Below, in pieces: positions 21,279-34,149 of a DNA stretch of 37,687 nucleotides. The notes under the pieces were generated by a model, which made no database searches, was not told where the DNA came from, and saw only the letters and a list, made by a program, of their open reading frames with translations. How positions within the stretch are numbered: position 1 is the first letter of the stretch; each line of letters opens with the position of its first letter. This DNA comes from Rodentolepis nana (Eukaryota; Platyhelminthes; Cestoda; Cyclophyllidea; Hymenolepididae), in NCBI GenBank assembly GCA_900617975.1, contig UZAE01012547.1:1-37687 (forward strand). Direction: 5' to 3'. Made by a program: the position numbers and the translations under genes.

Positions 21279-24200
21279 ATGATTAGACGTGTTGGTGTTG
21301 TTACCGAATATGAAGCGAAGAGGTTCGATGAAAGCATTTGGGATTCATTTAATGTGAGCGCTTTTTTGTTTTAATTTGCTTTTTATAGAAACACGGAAGG
21401 CTTAACTTGGGAAAACGCATTAGCTGTGTAGCCACGAACTTCAAGTTGCCTCATAAATATGCGATTCCCACTGGTCGATCGGTAAGTATGATTCATATTA
21501 TGTTCTAACGAAACATAGGTAATTATATTCAAAGCTGAGACGGATAAAAAGCACAGAAGAATAACTGGTTTTCAGAAACAAGTAACTACTTGCAATTATC
21601 GTGCTGATGGAAAGCTGATTGTCGGCGGTACTGACAATGGGTTTCTACATTTTTGCACGACAGATAAAAGCTCTTATCACTTGAAGAAGTTTCAGGCCCA
21701 CAATAGGTAACTTTGTTTCTTGTTATCGAACATTTTAGTGAAGTGCTTCATGCCGATTTTTTGCCCGGTGGGCTTAAAGCTATGTCCTTGGGAAAAGATG
21801 GTTTTGCCAAACAATGGGATGTAGCTCTTGGCCAGTTAATTACAAAATATCCAGTTGGGCTGGACAACGAACCCCCAAGTTGCATGTCTGTTGGTAGGGT
21901 TAACGAGAACCTTTTCTGCGCTGGTGATTTCACTGGAGCAGTTTCACTTTTTGATTTGCGGCAAAGTTCTCCTGCTCACAAGTTCAATCTTCGTTCCAGT
22001 CCCTCTTCACTAAAATTTGCCTACGATGATCAGATCATTGTCTCTGCTGCAGATCAATATGTGTACACTTGGGATGTAGCAACTCGTAGACCTTGGTTAC
22101 AGACAAATTTGACATCGTCAGATCCATTAGCACATCCTGGTGTCTACATGCACTACAAATTGATAACAGACATGGCTATCATTCATTCTCCGGATGTACA
22201 TCAAGATCCGCTTTTACTCTCTGTTGGAATGGACAGATTGCTGCGAATTTCCAGTCTCAAGAGTGCTGACGTCTTCCACCAGGAAAGACTGCCTTCTCCT
22301 TGTACTGCTCTGGCCGCTTTCGTAAGTCATTTCTCTATAAAGCTAGGTCTTTCAAGCATCTCTTATTGTGTTTTTTCCTGTTTTATCTTCTGAATTTAAT
22401 GATTTTACTTGATTCGAGTCCTTAAAGCTGTAGTTTGCATTCTCTCTTTTGTTCAAAACGTTTCCAGATTTTCAATGGTAGTATTCAAGAATTGGAAGAA
22501 GAGGCCATAATTACATTGACTCCCTGCTATTGTGGTCTGTTTAATGGTAACAGATCCATTTCATTAAGTCGCTTCTTTTGCTTCTCATGAAGTAGATAGT
22601 GGCATAAATAAGCATCCAATGGGAAGTACAATTCTGCCTTCCCCAGTTAAGGGGTGTGGTTGTTCAATTCACTCATTTTCTGGGCACCGATGGACGTAAG
22701 CATCTGCGTCACCCACGTCCATTCCGTGGCCTCCGAGCGCGTAAACATCTACATCACTTAATAATGCAATACATTCACCTGCAAATAAAGAGGGTTTAAA
22801 TCTTCTACGCTTAAGAATCCATTTACTTATTTCTTTAACTGATTAAATAAAAAAATGTCATCCTCATAAATTATTTCGTAATAATTCAAATATTGAGATT
22901 CTTTAATATTATTGAAAGTTACATTCTACTCCTGATGCTTTCAAGAAGCTAGTTCGAGTTGTTGAAAATCTAATCTGCGCTTAATTCGATATTCGGCAAT
23001 TCCCCTTTAGCATATATTTCGCAACTTCATTTTTCGTTTCATTATAGCTTTCCTTGAGTGGTACCATCACCAGTGTGATTGTTCAATATATTCAGTGGAC
23101 GAGTGAAAGCACACTTATTCTCCTTTTTTCATTTTAGTCAGACTTGCGGTATGTAGTGGTAGGAATGGAGTCGGGTGTGGTTCGTACCTTTTCCTTCGTC
23201 ACTCCCTCCACCCAGATGGCCTTGAAGGCCTCGTCAAGTGCAAAGGAACAGGAGGCCTTTTCAGTCATCGACCCGGAGATGCGTGAACTGGCTGCGTCCT
23301 TCTCTAATGCAGGCAAGAAGACACAAATGTCGGAGAAGGATCTGACTGCCGATGAGTGGTTCAAGACACCCGCTCCGCCCTCTGGCGGATCTCGTTTCGC
23401 CCCCAAGGACTGGGGATTCAGTGGATCACGAGCTCCGCTTATCCATGAGGTATGTTCTTGTATGGGCTTTTGGCTTCTCAACTGTGTCTAATCCCCAATT
23501 TAGACCCCACAACAATTAATCGACTTTTGATGTTTGGTAAAGCTTTAAGGAGCTTAAAGTAGAATCACGAAAAGTCGTGTTTGCACTTGAAAATTATCGT
23601 TCAGGATGTGAAGGTAGCGAAGTAGTGAAGAGACCGCAGAATTTCCTGTTTTAATGGCGTAATTGATGTGAGTAACGTGATTTGTACGTGTGTGCAAATT
23701 GGAAGTAGTTTGGTCGGAAGGAATATCATTAACAGATGGAAAGGTTCTGAACACCCTTGATCGAAGCAGCAAAGATCACGCCAGTTATAAGCCAATTGTG
23801 GATACATGGTGAGAGGTTACTGTCGTTAATCAAGTGTTCGAAATACTGGAATTGGTGTGCAGTAGAACCCTGAAAATAGTTAATTATAACGAAAAAAAAT
23901 ATTTTTATTTAAAATTAATCTTTATTGTAGCACACGGAGATCTCACGAAACCTCTTCGTGGCCAAGTCCTCGAAGGAGCCGGCGTCGATAGCCCGTCTCA
24001 CTGGCAGTCTGCTTCGTTTCCAGCACACGAAGGCGCTGAGTGAGGCATTACGAGTCGGGGTTGCTCCAGAGATGGCGAAAGCAGCCGTGGTCGCGGTGGT
24101 GCGCGAGTTAGCGCGTCGGGCCACCCTCAGTGCCGCTGTGGCTGGCCAATCGGAAGCGGATATGAATCGTCTCCTTCGATTCATTCGACTCAACATCTGG

Positions 24201-26063
24201 CATCCAAGCCTCACACCCACCTGTGTCCACCTCTTGAGGACTGTCACAAGTAAGCGCTCTTTCGTGCTTATTAATAAAAACTCTATAGCTCCAGTTGCTG
24301 TATCTCCAGTAGTTGAGTAGGTTTGGTCCATGGGGTGTCGGGCCAATTGTTTTAACCCTCTGCTCATTCCATAAAACGTATTCTGCGATTTTTGCACTTG
24401 AGAGGCTCTTACTAATATCACCACTGGGAATAAGATTTTAATATTTGCCGTTTCAACAACCAGACCTGTTTTTTTAACGCAACTTGGAATTGGAATCTCG
24501 TTGTCGTTTTATTTACCGTCTCGTCTTCTTCACAAGAAGTATTTAAATGACCCTGCCTGGGTCTCTTCAAGTGGCATTTTGCACATGAGCGCGTTCATTT
24601 TATATTGCACGACATGAATGTGGGAATGTGGGAGTATTTTGGCGAGATCAATTATTGAGAATCTCTCTAATTCGCATTTCTACGCATTGCCATCTAAAGT
24701 TGGGGGGATGGTAGCATAATCTTGCAAGTGGGGGTTGTTTTAAGATAATTGTATATTTGTTAAGCAGGACCAAACTGATGAAGACAATTAACACTGGAAA
24801 TGACGTAAACAGCAATCAGTGCAAAATTTACGCATGTGAAATAAGTCCGAGATATCGATGTAGAGCTGAAGACACGGTTACACAGATACTCTGCCCGGCG
24901 TTGGTGGCTGATGGCTCTTTCCATCAAAAAGGCCTCCTGTCGAGTCGGTATGGGAGGTGACAATCGTTGTATTGTCCTGTTACTGGGTTTCATAATCATC
25001 ATCCGTGGAGTTCATTCGAAGAATGCCGATGACTACTAAGTCGAAAGTGAACTGACCTTTACGCGGGTCAGGTCTATAATAAAGTCGAATCACTATGTTC
25101 ATTCTAGTGGATGGAAAGAGTTCCCCTCGTAGAACCCGTGTGCTCTTCTTTTGGAACACAAATATTCTAAAGAGTCGTCTATTGATAGAAAAGCATAGGT
25201 AAGTCGAGTTAATGTGGAAAGGACATGAAGTCGACAATTTGTGTGAAAGATCGCTCATTTTGCAGCATTGGCCGCTTTCATCTAATGCTTGCTTGCATTT
25301 TCACTGGCTTATAAAATTTCTATTTGCTATTTTTTCCGCAGAGGTGTTTGGTCGGCCGACGATGAAGAAAAATGAGGAGTACCAAAGGTCATGCGACATT
25401 CTCGATCGAATGTCCTCCAACATGGAGTCGCTGAATTGTCTCGCTGTCAGGATGCGTGCCCTTCTCTATCCCAGTGAGGAAGCTTCTGCCGCACAATTTC
25501 TCGAAGTGAAAGCCAAGCAGGCTCCTGCCGAGGCTCCTCCTCCTCCTCCTCTCACTGGGAGGAGGAAGATGAAGGAGTCAAAAACTACTTCCAAAACAAA
25601 GCACACAAGGGGTGGAAGGAAAAAGAAGACCGAAGGTGCTGGAGCTAAATACCAAGACAAGAACAATGAGATTGAAGAAGAAACGGCGGTCGAAAAATTG
25701 CCAGAAGGGGAAGAAGTTTCAACGTCAATAAGTGAGGCGTTGAAAGGGGTAGTGGATCTTCCTCCAAAAGAGAAAGTTGTCGTAAAATCTTTAGTTACGA
25801 AAGAGGATATGACATCTGATACCGTGGAACTTAAGAAAACGGAGCAAACTGTTGCTAATTTTGAGGCGGAGGAGAAGCAGCCATTGTCCGTAGATGAGAC
25901 AGATGGTAATTCTAAGAAAAGAATTAGAAAAAGACGAAGACCGTCGCGAAGGTCTAGCGAAATTGGAATGGATATCTCAGAATCGTCAATGAAAAGCTGT
26001 CTCATAGATGAGAGTGAGGGTGATGCTGTATTGACTCCTTCTGCAAAGAGACGGAAACCCTGA
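21279..26063 (+). CDS. UTP15: UTP15, U3 snoRNA-associated WD40 protein of the small-subunit processome
   Basis: The exons are 21279-21353, 21389-21481, 21519-21706, 21739-22321, 23138-23449, 23931-24249 and 25342-26063, in frame to 763 aa. The first three introns are only 35, 37 and 32 nt. The order matches UTP15: a short N-terminus (ESIWDSFNK), WD40 repeats (CNYRADGKLIVGGTDNGFLH, FAKQWDVALGQL, VSLFDLR, YVYTWDVATRR), then VVGMESGVVRTFSF, and the helical UTP15 C-terminal domain (LRFQHTKALSEAL, VVRELARRATLSAAVAGQSE). The protein nucleates the t-UTP/UtpA part of the processome and supports rDNA transcription and 18S maturation in the nucleolus. Human UTP15 is 518 aa; the extra length is mainly a charged Lys/Glu-rich tail with KKRIRKRRRPSRR. 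The ATG fits the family start. Confidence 0.92.
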
Positions 26064-26122
26064 TAGAACAAGTCCATTTTATCTCCCCTTACTTTCTTTT
26101 TGATGTATGGGTGAGGTTTGTA

Positions 26123-26128
26123 AATAAA
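26123..26128 (+). terminator. UTP15 poly(A) signal
   Basis: AATAAA lies 60 nt after the UTP15 TGA, followed by a T/GT-rich stretch (GATTTTGTTCG), the usual downstream context. Confidence 0.65.
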
Positions 26129-26129
26129 A

Positions 26130-27738
26130 ATATAAGATTTTGTTCGCTCAAATAGGATTCTTGCTACTGAAGTCGTTATAAGTAGGATTGTGTAATATTT
26201 CCGTAAATTGATGTATCGAGTACATAATATACAACAATGCCCGTTTTAATACGAAATACCTTTGCTCAGTTTAATCAAGGAAAGAGTGACTGGAATGAAG
26301 GGGGTAGGATACGAATCTGACAGAACAGGCAATGGGGATGCGTTCAGAGAGGCTGTTTGCCTTACCAAATTGTTCACATTCTCATAGCTTACTGCTTAAT
26401 TTCGTGATTTGGGAGCAAAACTAGGATTATGATACTTGGAGCTTGTATAGTAATTGGCGGAATTTAGTTTTCGGTAATGACATCATGCCTAACGCGTGTG
26501 CTTGTGACAAGTGTTGACCATCTTAAATATTATCTAAGCAGATAACCTACTATTCCTTCATAAATCGGTTGGATTTGGAATTATTTAGAAAAGAATACGC
26601 ATTGATGAAATCTTGGCCGTGACAATTATTAAATTGAGGTGGATTCTCACCAACCTTCGTGCTGATCTAGGGACATGATATGGTCTTATGCTCTCAATTT
26701 CTATTCTGCCCAATTGGGTCAAGTTAACCTTGTTTCATAACAGTCACATAGCTTTGTTTGCAGTTCCTGGTGTGAAAAACGCAAAAATTAAGATAAATTA
26801 AATATCCAAAAGCCATTTGTAAGACTTAATTTCTGGTACCTTTGCATCATAAAAAATAGATTATTTTTTTAAATACGATTTATCAATAACTTTGGACTCA
26901 TATTTATCTAGTACAAATCAAGTCAAGGAGGTTAAATTTCTGTTCATTTTACACAATTATCCTGACATCTGTGGCAGATTGATATAGGAATAAGGATAGA
27001 CTTATTCTCAGCAATCTCTACAGCAAAATACACTTGAACGAAAATTAGTTAAACTGCCTCAACGACATAGGGGAAACAGACTGAAATTAGGTTCAAACCA
27101 ATAACAATTAATATTTGAAAACATTTAATAGAGCTTGAGTTAACATTAATAGCTGATTAGCTATGCGAGTATTGATGAAATTGCTAGGGATAATCGCGTC
27201 AAGATTCTTTACCACGCACACCCTTAGCCTTTGGAAAAATAAGCCAATTTTAATACTACTATTTAAGAAATCAAAATACAAAACCAAGCCCAATGTTTAA
27301 TGATCGTAAATAAAGATATACCTAGCATTGGATTTGACAGATTTGATAATGCTTTATTTGAGAAAATTTAGAAAACCTCAAAAAACCTGTAAGTACGCAA
27401 CTTTGAAATCTTCAAACCAAGATATATGCAATCCAAAAGGGTAATAATGGTAAAATAGAATAAATAGCATAGTTTTTCAGAAATATTTATAAAACACATA
27501 AGAATATATGGATATGCTTCAATTTGAATGCTAAATATTTTTATCAATATTAGTACATGCACAAATGGGACCGACTTTGCATAAATATGCTTTTTTTAAG
27601 ATTTGGTGTTCTTTATGCAATTTATTTCTTTTGCGAAATTGAAAGTGTTTAAATAACTTGAAGGTAAAACCTTGTTTGAAGTATTTCTGAACTGCGTTAC
27701 TTTATGAATACAGTTAACTGAACATTTTACCTACTAAA
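26130..27738. other. AT-rich intergenic DNA, no gene seen
   Basis: This is the spacer between UTP15 and the kinase gene, with no coding or repeat structure recognised. It must hold the promoter of the kinase gene, but no motif stands out. Confidence 0.45.
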
Positions 27739-30700
27739 ATGTGGCTAACTAGACGTCTGTTAGCACTACCAGTAAGAGCAACCGAGAAGTTTGCCAAATA
27801 CGCATCTTTTAGCCCAACTCCGCTTTCTTTAAAAACATTAGCAGCTTTCGGTAATTAAGCAATATTTTAATGACCCTTGCCCCAGGTAAAAGTCCGAGTT
27901 CAGAAATTGCAAAGTCCACCAACTTTCTAAGATTAGAGTTGCCTGTTCGGTTTGCTAATATTTTACAGGAGTTACATCTTTTGCCTAAAAAGTTATTAGA
28001 AACACCCTCAGCATTTTTGGTCACTAGTTGGTAGGTTTGAAATTAATCTTATTCCTTCATTCATAGGTATGAAGAAACTTTTATGGATCTTATCAGCTTT
28101 GAGGATAAAGATTTAACCGCAAAAGATTGCGATGACTTTCTCGTTGTTCTAGACACGGCTCTTTCCAGGCACGCGACTGTTGTCGAAACCATGGCTTCAG
28201 TAATGAAAGCTACAATTGCGCTCCTAATTCCCCTTAATTTTAGGGCGTAATGGAAATGAGAGAAAAGCACGGCGAGGATCCGGTTATAAATAATCAGCTG
28301 CAATATTTTCTCGATCGACTTTTCTTGATGCGTATTAGCATCCGTATGCTCGCTAGTCAACACTGTAAGTTGCTTTCATTTTGGTGGTTTTATTTTACAC
28401 TTACATATCTATTTCATTATAGTGCTTGTATTCGGTCCCGAATTGAATAAACACCATCGATTTGTCGGCTGCATTGACCAGCACTGCAACGTTGTTCACA
28501 TACTCCAAGACGCCTATGATGACGCCAAATTGCTCTGTGACCACTACTACGCCGACTCGCCTGAGTTGAAGATCAGCCTCTCAAATGGTCATTTTTCGCC
28601 ACCTATTCTACTTTTTTTAACCCATTTTCACGCCTTTTTGTGCATTTTTTATGCCTTTGTTTTCTTTTTATTCAGATGTCAACGGAGTTATTGAATTCGT
28701 CTATGTGCCCTCTCATCTCTACCACATGCTATTCGAGCTTCTTAAAGCAAGTTCAAGTGTTTATCGTCACCTCTTTTTTTCAATTTATACTTCTACCTTG
28801 TTGAATACAATGCCATTTTAATCAGATGCGCTACCGAATCCACTTCACTTATTTGATTTGAGCCGTCCTCTGACAGACAATTCGCTTTTAGCCAGACCTG
28901 GCCATTGGGCTTATTGGCCACCGCTCTGTTCACCGATGGGTTGCATCTGACGTCTTCACTGATTACTCACGCAACAGATATATGATGTGTGTAATAACAA
29001 CTTTTGGGAAAATATTTTTTGCCAGTCGTTTGACGATCCTTAGTTTGGAAATTGTTTCACCACAGACTCTTGGCAGTGGCGATGTAGACCGCACAATCTG
29101 TTCAACTAGTCGGTTGCCACTTCCTTTCTTTGTATTAGGCGGCCCAGTCAAATATTTCAGTGCACTGGAGAGGGAGAGACTCTCAGGCTTCGTATTGCAT
29201 GTGCTGCATCACCGGTTCGATTGTATCCCCCCCCCCTCTTGTGGAGAAGCCAGTCATTGACCTCTCCATATTTGCTTTGCTCGTAGGCACAACTATCTTT
29301 TAAGCTACAAGTCTTCCTTTTCGCGCTATCCTCAATCAGATCAGTTGCAGACTTAAAGGGGAAATCGAGTCGTTATAGATACTTTGAATTCAAAACCTAT
29401 CAGCTTTTCCACCTTTTTTACTTAACGAGTCAAGTTCATGTCGTCTTGCTCCACTAATTTAATTTTGTGATTTAACCGAAAGTTCTCTTCGACGGCCCAA
29501 GTATCCGTTGGAAAAAGCGATTTTATTCCTGATTTGTAGTTTAACTGACTAAACTGAACGATTATTTCTAAGCCGGTTGTGTTTTGCTACGTCTGTAAGA
29601 CACAAAACCATGGTGTTTCTGAATTGGCTGGATAGCATTCCCTTTACTTGGTTTCCACAAATGTCCAGAATGAGGTGATTTAAAATTCGAATAATTATTT
29701 CTCAAGAACCGCTAAACATGGGTCACTATTTTTGTGAATTTCCGTGCATTTCTCTTTGATTGCAAAGGGAGAGGATTTTGCAGTTAGCTTCGTTTTGTTT
29801 CCTTAGTTCTTGTCTTAGTTTTAGTCACATTCAGCAGGTTTGTGTGTGCTTTTGATGTACAGTGATGCATGTTTACTTATGAATAGGAGCATGAAATGTG
29901 GAAGCCAGATGTTTCCCTCATTCTATCTATAAAGCACTTCTTCTTCCACTCCTTAAATTTCGTTATTATCCCGGAGATTGTACAGTTGCTAATTAGTTTG
30001 AGGTGTTTGGAGATATTTTCTGAAACGAAACTGGAAAATTCGGACTATTGTTACGAACTGGTGAAAATGGAGGACTCTGAGGTTTATTTCATGGAATTAT
30101 GGCTTCGAATCAAACTTTGGCCCCAATTGTTCTGTTTCAAAAAAAAGTTGTTTTGAACTTCAGAAGTGTTTTAGCAGGTTTTCTCTCCAAAAGCTCTAAA
30201 GTATCCATACTTGGTGTTGTATGTAAGTACTTTTTATGAACTCCGCGAATTTTCTGCCACTTTGAAGGATCTTTCTGAATGGTCAACATTCTTGACCTTT
30301 CTTCAGACATTTTTCCACCAGTATATTCTCCATCGATTCCACGAGAGAAAATTGCAAAGTTGCCTTCATCGAGGCTTATCCGAGAATTGTGTTGGGAGTA
30401 ATGATTAACTAAATTCTTCTTCCATTTTAGCCACTTTATAAGATGATATTTTGTTGGCGATGATGGTATTTTTCACCTTCAGAATGCAATGCGAGCAGTG
30501 GTGGAGAAGGGACTGAAGCACAAAGATGACGATTATGCACCAATTGAAGTTCTCATTGTCAAAGGCGAGCACAACGTCACAATTAGGGTAAGTTTACGGC
30601 ATGCCTTTTTTCCTTCCATGGCTTGAGAGAGAGAGAGAGAGGACCTTGTTCCACTCTGCCATCCTACTATCTCTTAAGTGTAGCCTTAGCCTTAGTTAGT

Positions 30701-33537
30701 AAAAGGTCGAGTTGTCTCGGTTTTCAGTGTTTCCAGGTGAGGCCATTTCCGCGACTTCCGAACCTCTCTTAATAAATTCATTTTGCTCCCTCGCACTGTC
30801 ACAGGGAGATGTGGCGTCAACCACAACCAGTGCGCCATTATTTATGTCCTCAGGGGATGCCGAATTTCTCTCCTCTAGAAATGTCACTCACTTGAAGGTT
30901 TTTGTTGTGGTGTAACGGCGGGGCCATGCAAATGGATCTATCACTGCTTTCATCAAGACGATTTAATGGAAAGGTGGATTATTAACAAGTTTCCTATGAC
31001 TTATTTGCAAACGTGGTTCCAGTCCGTTTCTCAACAGAAACAAGTTGTTTTATGATCTGCAATTGACAAAATTCGGACTCTCTTTACCACAGCTGATATT
31101 TTTAGCTATACACTAAGATGAATAATCGTTGGCCCTTATTCTTGAGCATTTTTGTCACTGATGTGGTCTCCTCCTCCACCTCCTCTCCTTGTCTTCCGCC
31201 TCTCAGTTTTTTTCGCGAAATTTTGGTTCCGCATTCGCGTTTCAGCGGCGAGCGTGTTGTAGTATACACACCCGTCAGCCTAATTTGGTAAACATGACCC
31301 GTTTATTGATTGATTGAAGTCGCTCTTGGAGGATGAGAGAGAGAGAGCTTTGTGGTTTGTGTGCGCGTGTGTGTGTGTGTGTTTACATTGCGAGTACTTC
31401 GCCTAATTTCATCTTACTGTCGTGTGTCGTTGTTGAACAGGCTTTCGGTGGAGAGGTATTTGCTTTTGACAATCTTTTTTTGTTAACCCCCAAAGTAAAC
31501 GGTCTCTACGCATTGGGTGGGAAGAAGAACCCAAAATCTTGCAGGATTGGATCTTGATTAATATAGGAGCGATGCGCCTAATCTAACAGACTCACATCAA
31601 AGTAACTCTTCTTGAGAAGATGACAGCTCTTGTGAAGGGAGGGGAGGGGGGTGGGGGAGAAATGGAATGCCTATTGGAAATTATTGATTCCCTGCAATTG
31701 ACTAGAATTACCTTTTAATTTATCATCTTCCCCCGTTGCAAGTAACACAGGCGTGTAAGGAGAGCGCCAACCCTGGGGCCACTTGCTTCTTTTTATGCGC
31801 GTGTGTGTGTGTGTGCTTTCATGCGGTTGTTCCTAATTCATGGCTGTTCAAAGAGGAGGAGAGGAGTGGATCTATTTATCCTGTTTTATGTGCGATCTTC
31901 ACATGAATAGTCAGGCTACTGGGGGACATTTCAGGGTTTGGCTTAATGTGCAGTTGCGCAAATTTTATGTTCCCCTCTCGCTATAGTACTTGTTTGCAAG
32001 GCGAATTTGAGCTCAGAGGAATGAAAATACAGGCAAAACCTCAAGGTCACACTATGCCTCTCAAAGCCCAGTTCGTTTCAAAAAGAACCTTTTATGGGCA
32101 AAGCAATACTAATTGCATTTTCATTTCGTGGCGCTTACCTGATTTCGGGATCGGGGTCCCAAATCCTCCTCTCTTTACCTCGGTAAATGCAACGTTGATG
32201 AACAAATAGATGACGTTTGGTATATATTTGAAGCAACTTCCAAGTAAATAGGAGTAGAAAGGAGGTTTCTAGTAATTATCGGGTGACTATCTTCTCCCTC
32301 AGAGGAATTAATGAAAATACCCTCCGTTTAGTGGAAAATCCGAATGGCATGAAATCTCCCTCTGATATTCAAGACACTTTGAACACGAGATACTTGTTGT
32401 AGACACTTCGCAGTTGACATCTTGAAGCCCTTGGGGTGATTATTGTTTCGCTGATTCGCTCCAAGAGTTTGACACGGATGGCCTTGTCTGCACGCAGAGT
32501 GCATTCTTCTCTTTCTCCACTGTATGTTGCACTGTGGGCGTGTGCTTATTTTGACAAAAATTCCATTTTATCTGATGCTGGATCATGCAAATTGGCAGTA
32601 GGGTCATCATGCCATCCTCCTCATCGTCTGTTTGGGTCTGCTTCTTTTTTTACAACTGTAAATACTCTGAATTCCCTATTCGATAGCAAAATGAGTCCAA
32701 AATGGTAATTCTAACTCTATGTTGTGTGCCCACTCTCACGTTCTCAGAGTCATATGGACTATTTCGTGGAAAGGCTTCTTAGGACTGAGCTTTAGAACAG
32801 AGCAGAGTATGTCTAAAGCTTAGTGGCAGAACTCTGTCAGCTAAAAACTGAGTTTTGTAGAAGTCGTTTCTTCCAGGTTCGTAATCTCATTGTGTTGAGT
32901 GTGTGTGTGTGTGCGTGTGTGTGTGTGACTTGAATACATTATTTTTGTGCACAGGACCGCTTATACGAGCACACATAAGAAGTCGTTTTCAGTTTGATTA
33001 ATTGGTGGTATGCCGGACTCGGCTAACGGTTGCTAACCTGACAATACAGATAGACTCAATTATAATGTGGAAAGAAAGTATTCGTATGAAGCATTGAGGA
33101 TGTCAATGACTATTCCTCTGCCTTTTTGTTAGGTCTCAGATCAGGGCGGAGGATTTCCACGAGCTCTGAACGATCAGCTGTTCAAGTACACCTACACCAC
33201 TGGAGGATCACGAACAGGTCGAAGTGAGTCGCATCTCTCCCCCTCAGCGGGATACGCGCCAATTGCTGGCTATGGCTACGGCCTACCCCTCTCACGGCTC
33301 TATGCGCGCTATCTCCATGGTGACTTGAGTCTATCTGGGGCGGAGGGCTATGGCACAGAGGCCTTCGTGTATTTGATGAGTCAAGCCGCTGACGCAGACG
33401 AATACCTCCCCGTTTTCAACCGCACCTCCGCGCGCCACTACGAGTCTGTGGGTATTCCCATTGATGACTGGATCCACCGCACAGGCAGCCCCACTCACGA
33501 GAAACGCCAACAGCAGCAGCAGCAACACACCTCTTAG
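27739..33537 (+). CDS. PDK: Mitochondrial [pyruvate dehydrogenase] kinase family protein
   Basis: Eight exons: 27739-27850, 27886-28030, 28067-28199, 28244-28364, 28423-28587, 28676-28746, 30483-30587 and 33133-33537, total 418 aa. The family phosphorylates and inhibits the E1 subunit of pyruvate dehydrogenase in the mitochondrial matrix. Seen in order: basic N-terminus, [48 protein letters not shown] (the helix with the conserved histidine), [17 protein letters not shown] (N box), VSDQGGGF (G1), [14 protein letters not shown] (G2), [16 protein letters not shown] and a C-terminal DDW (DW motif). All GHKL ATP-site boxes are present, so it should be active. Introns 1-3 are 35, 36 and 44 nt, intron 6 starts with GC, and intron 7 is 2.5 kb. 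The tail ends in a short poly-Q. PDK fits better than BCKDK by the DW motif, but the paralogue is not certain. Confidence 0.93.
28747..30482 (+). other. GC-AG intron 6 of the kinase gene, no gene inside
   Basis: The junction is CTTCTTAAA/GCAAGT ... CACCTTCAG/AATGCAATG. It splits the N box exactly between K and N of FELLK-NAMRA. No GT donor nearby keeps the frame. Nothing coding was recognised within its 1736 nt. Confidence 0.8.
31358..32928. repeat. GT microsatellites in kinase intron 7
   Basis: Three (GT)n tracts occur at about 31358-31384, 31798-31815 and 32899-32928, plus a GA tract at about 30626-30641, all inside the 2545-nt intron 7 (30588-33132). No exon or element was recognised in the rest of the intron. 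Confidence 0.7.
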
Positions 33538-33883
33538 CGTCTCCTGTCGCTACTTGATGATAGCACCATATTTTTCACTACCCCTCCTCCCCACTTCCAC
33601 GTTTTGTACAAATGAGTACACGCATCATCTCCCCATCTATACTATTACTATTACTTCTACTACTTTGGAAGTGTCGAATTATTCCTTCACACTGAATGGA
33701 GGTTTTATGCATTATTTCGGGACTCTTCTGACTTTGTAGAGGGGGGGGGAGGGTTGGGGGTATTGGTGTTCTTGTATTTTACGAAGGCATAATCTATCCA
33801 AGCGGTATTTCTGCTTCATTTCATCATTAGGAGTGCAAATTTTAACCTCAATAATGGAGACAGAACTACTGGCAGTGCTGTGT
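33538..33883. other. Kinase gene 3' region
   Basis: No AATAAA was found after the stop. A G-rich tract (GGGGGGGGGAGGGTTGGGGG) lies at about 33740-33760. No other feature was seen before the nested retroelements. Confidence 0.45.
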
Positions 33884-34149
33884 GCATCACGAGAACTTTA
33901 TTTATTTATTTATATCAAATGGCAGGCGTCTTGGTGGTTATCATTAGCCCTTTAGTTGGCTTCAGGCTTCACAGAGGGGAAGGAATATCAAATTGAAAAA
34001 GTCGACAGGGGGGAGGGAAGAGAAGAGTGTTTCAAAGATGCAAAAGAAACAGACACAAAGGTAGAAAAAAGGTGAGGTGATTACTGTGGAAGTAGTGGAA
34101 TATGACATGAAGTGGGGTGATAGTAGTTTGAAGTGAGAAGTCAACTGCC

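Noticed and set aside
22405..22425. GATTCGAGTCC resembling a tRNA B box
   Set aside because: No A box, no acceptor stem and no cloverleaf around it; it is inside a UTP15 intron.
24757..24960. Open frame in UTP15 intron 6 as an extra exon
   Set aside because: The flanking exons join in phase without it and the translation does not match the UTP15 C-terminal domain.
29896..30156. 86-codon open frame inside kinase intron 6
   Set aside because: Phe/Leu-rich composition typical of AT-rich DNA and no domain; it lies inside a well-supported intron.
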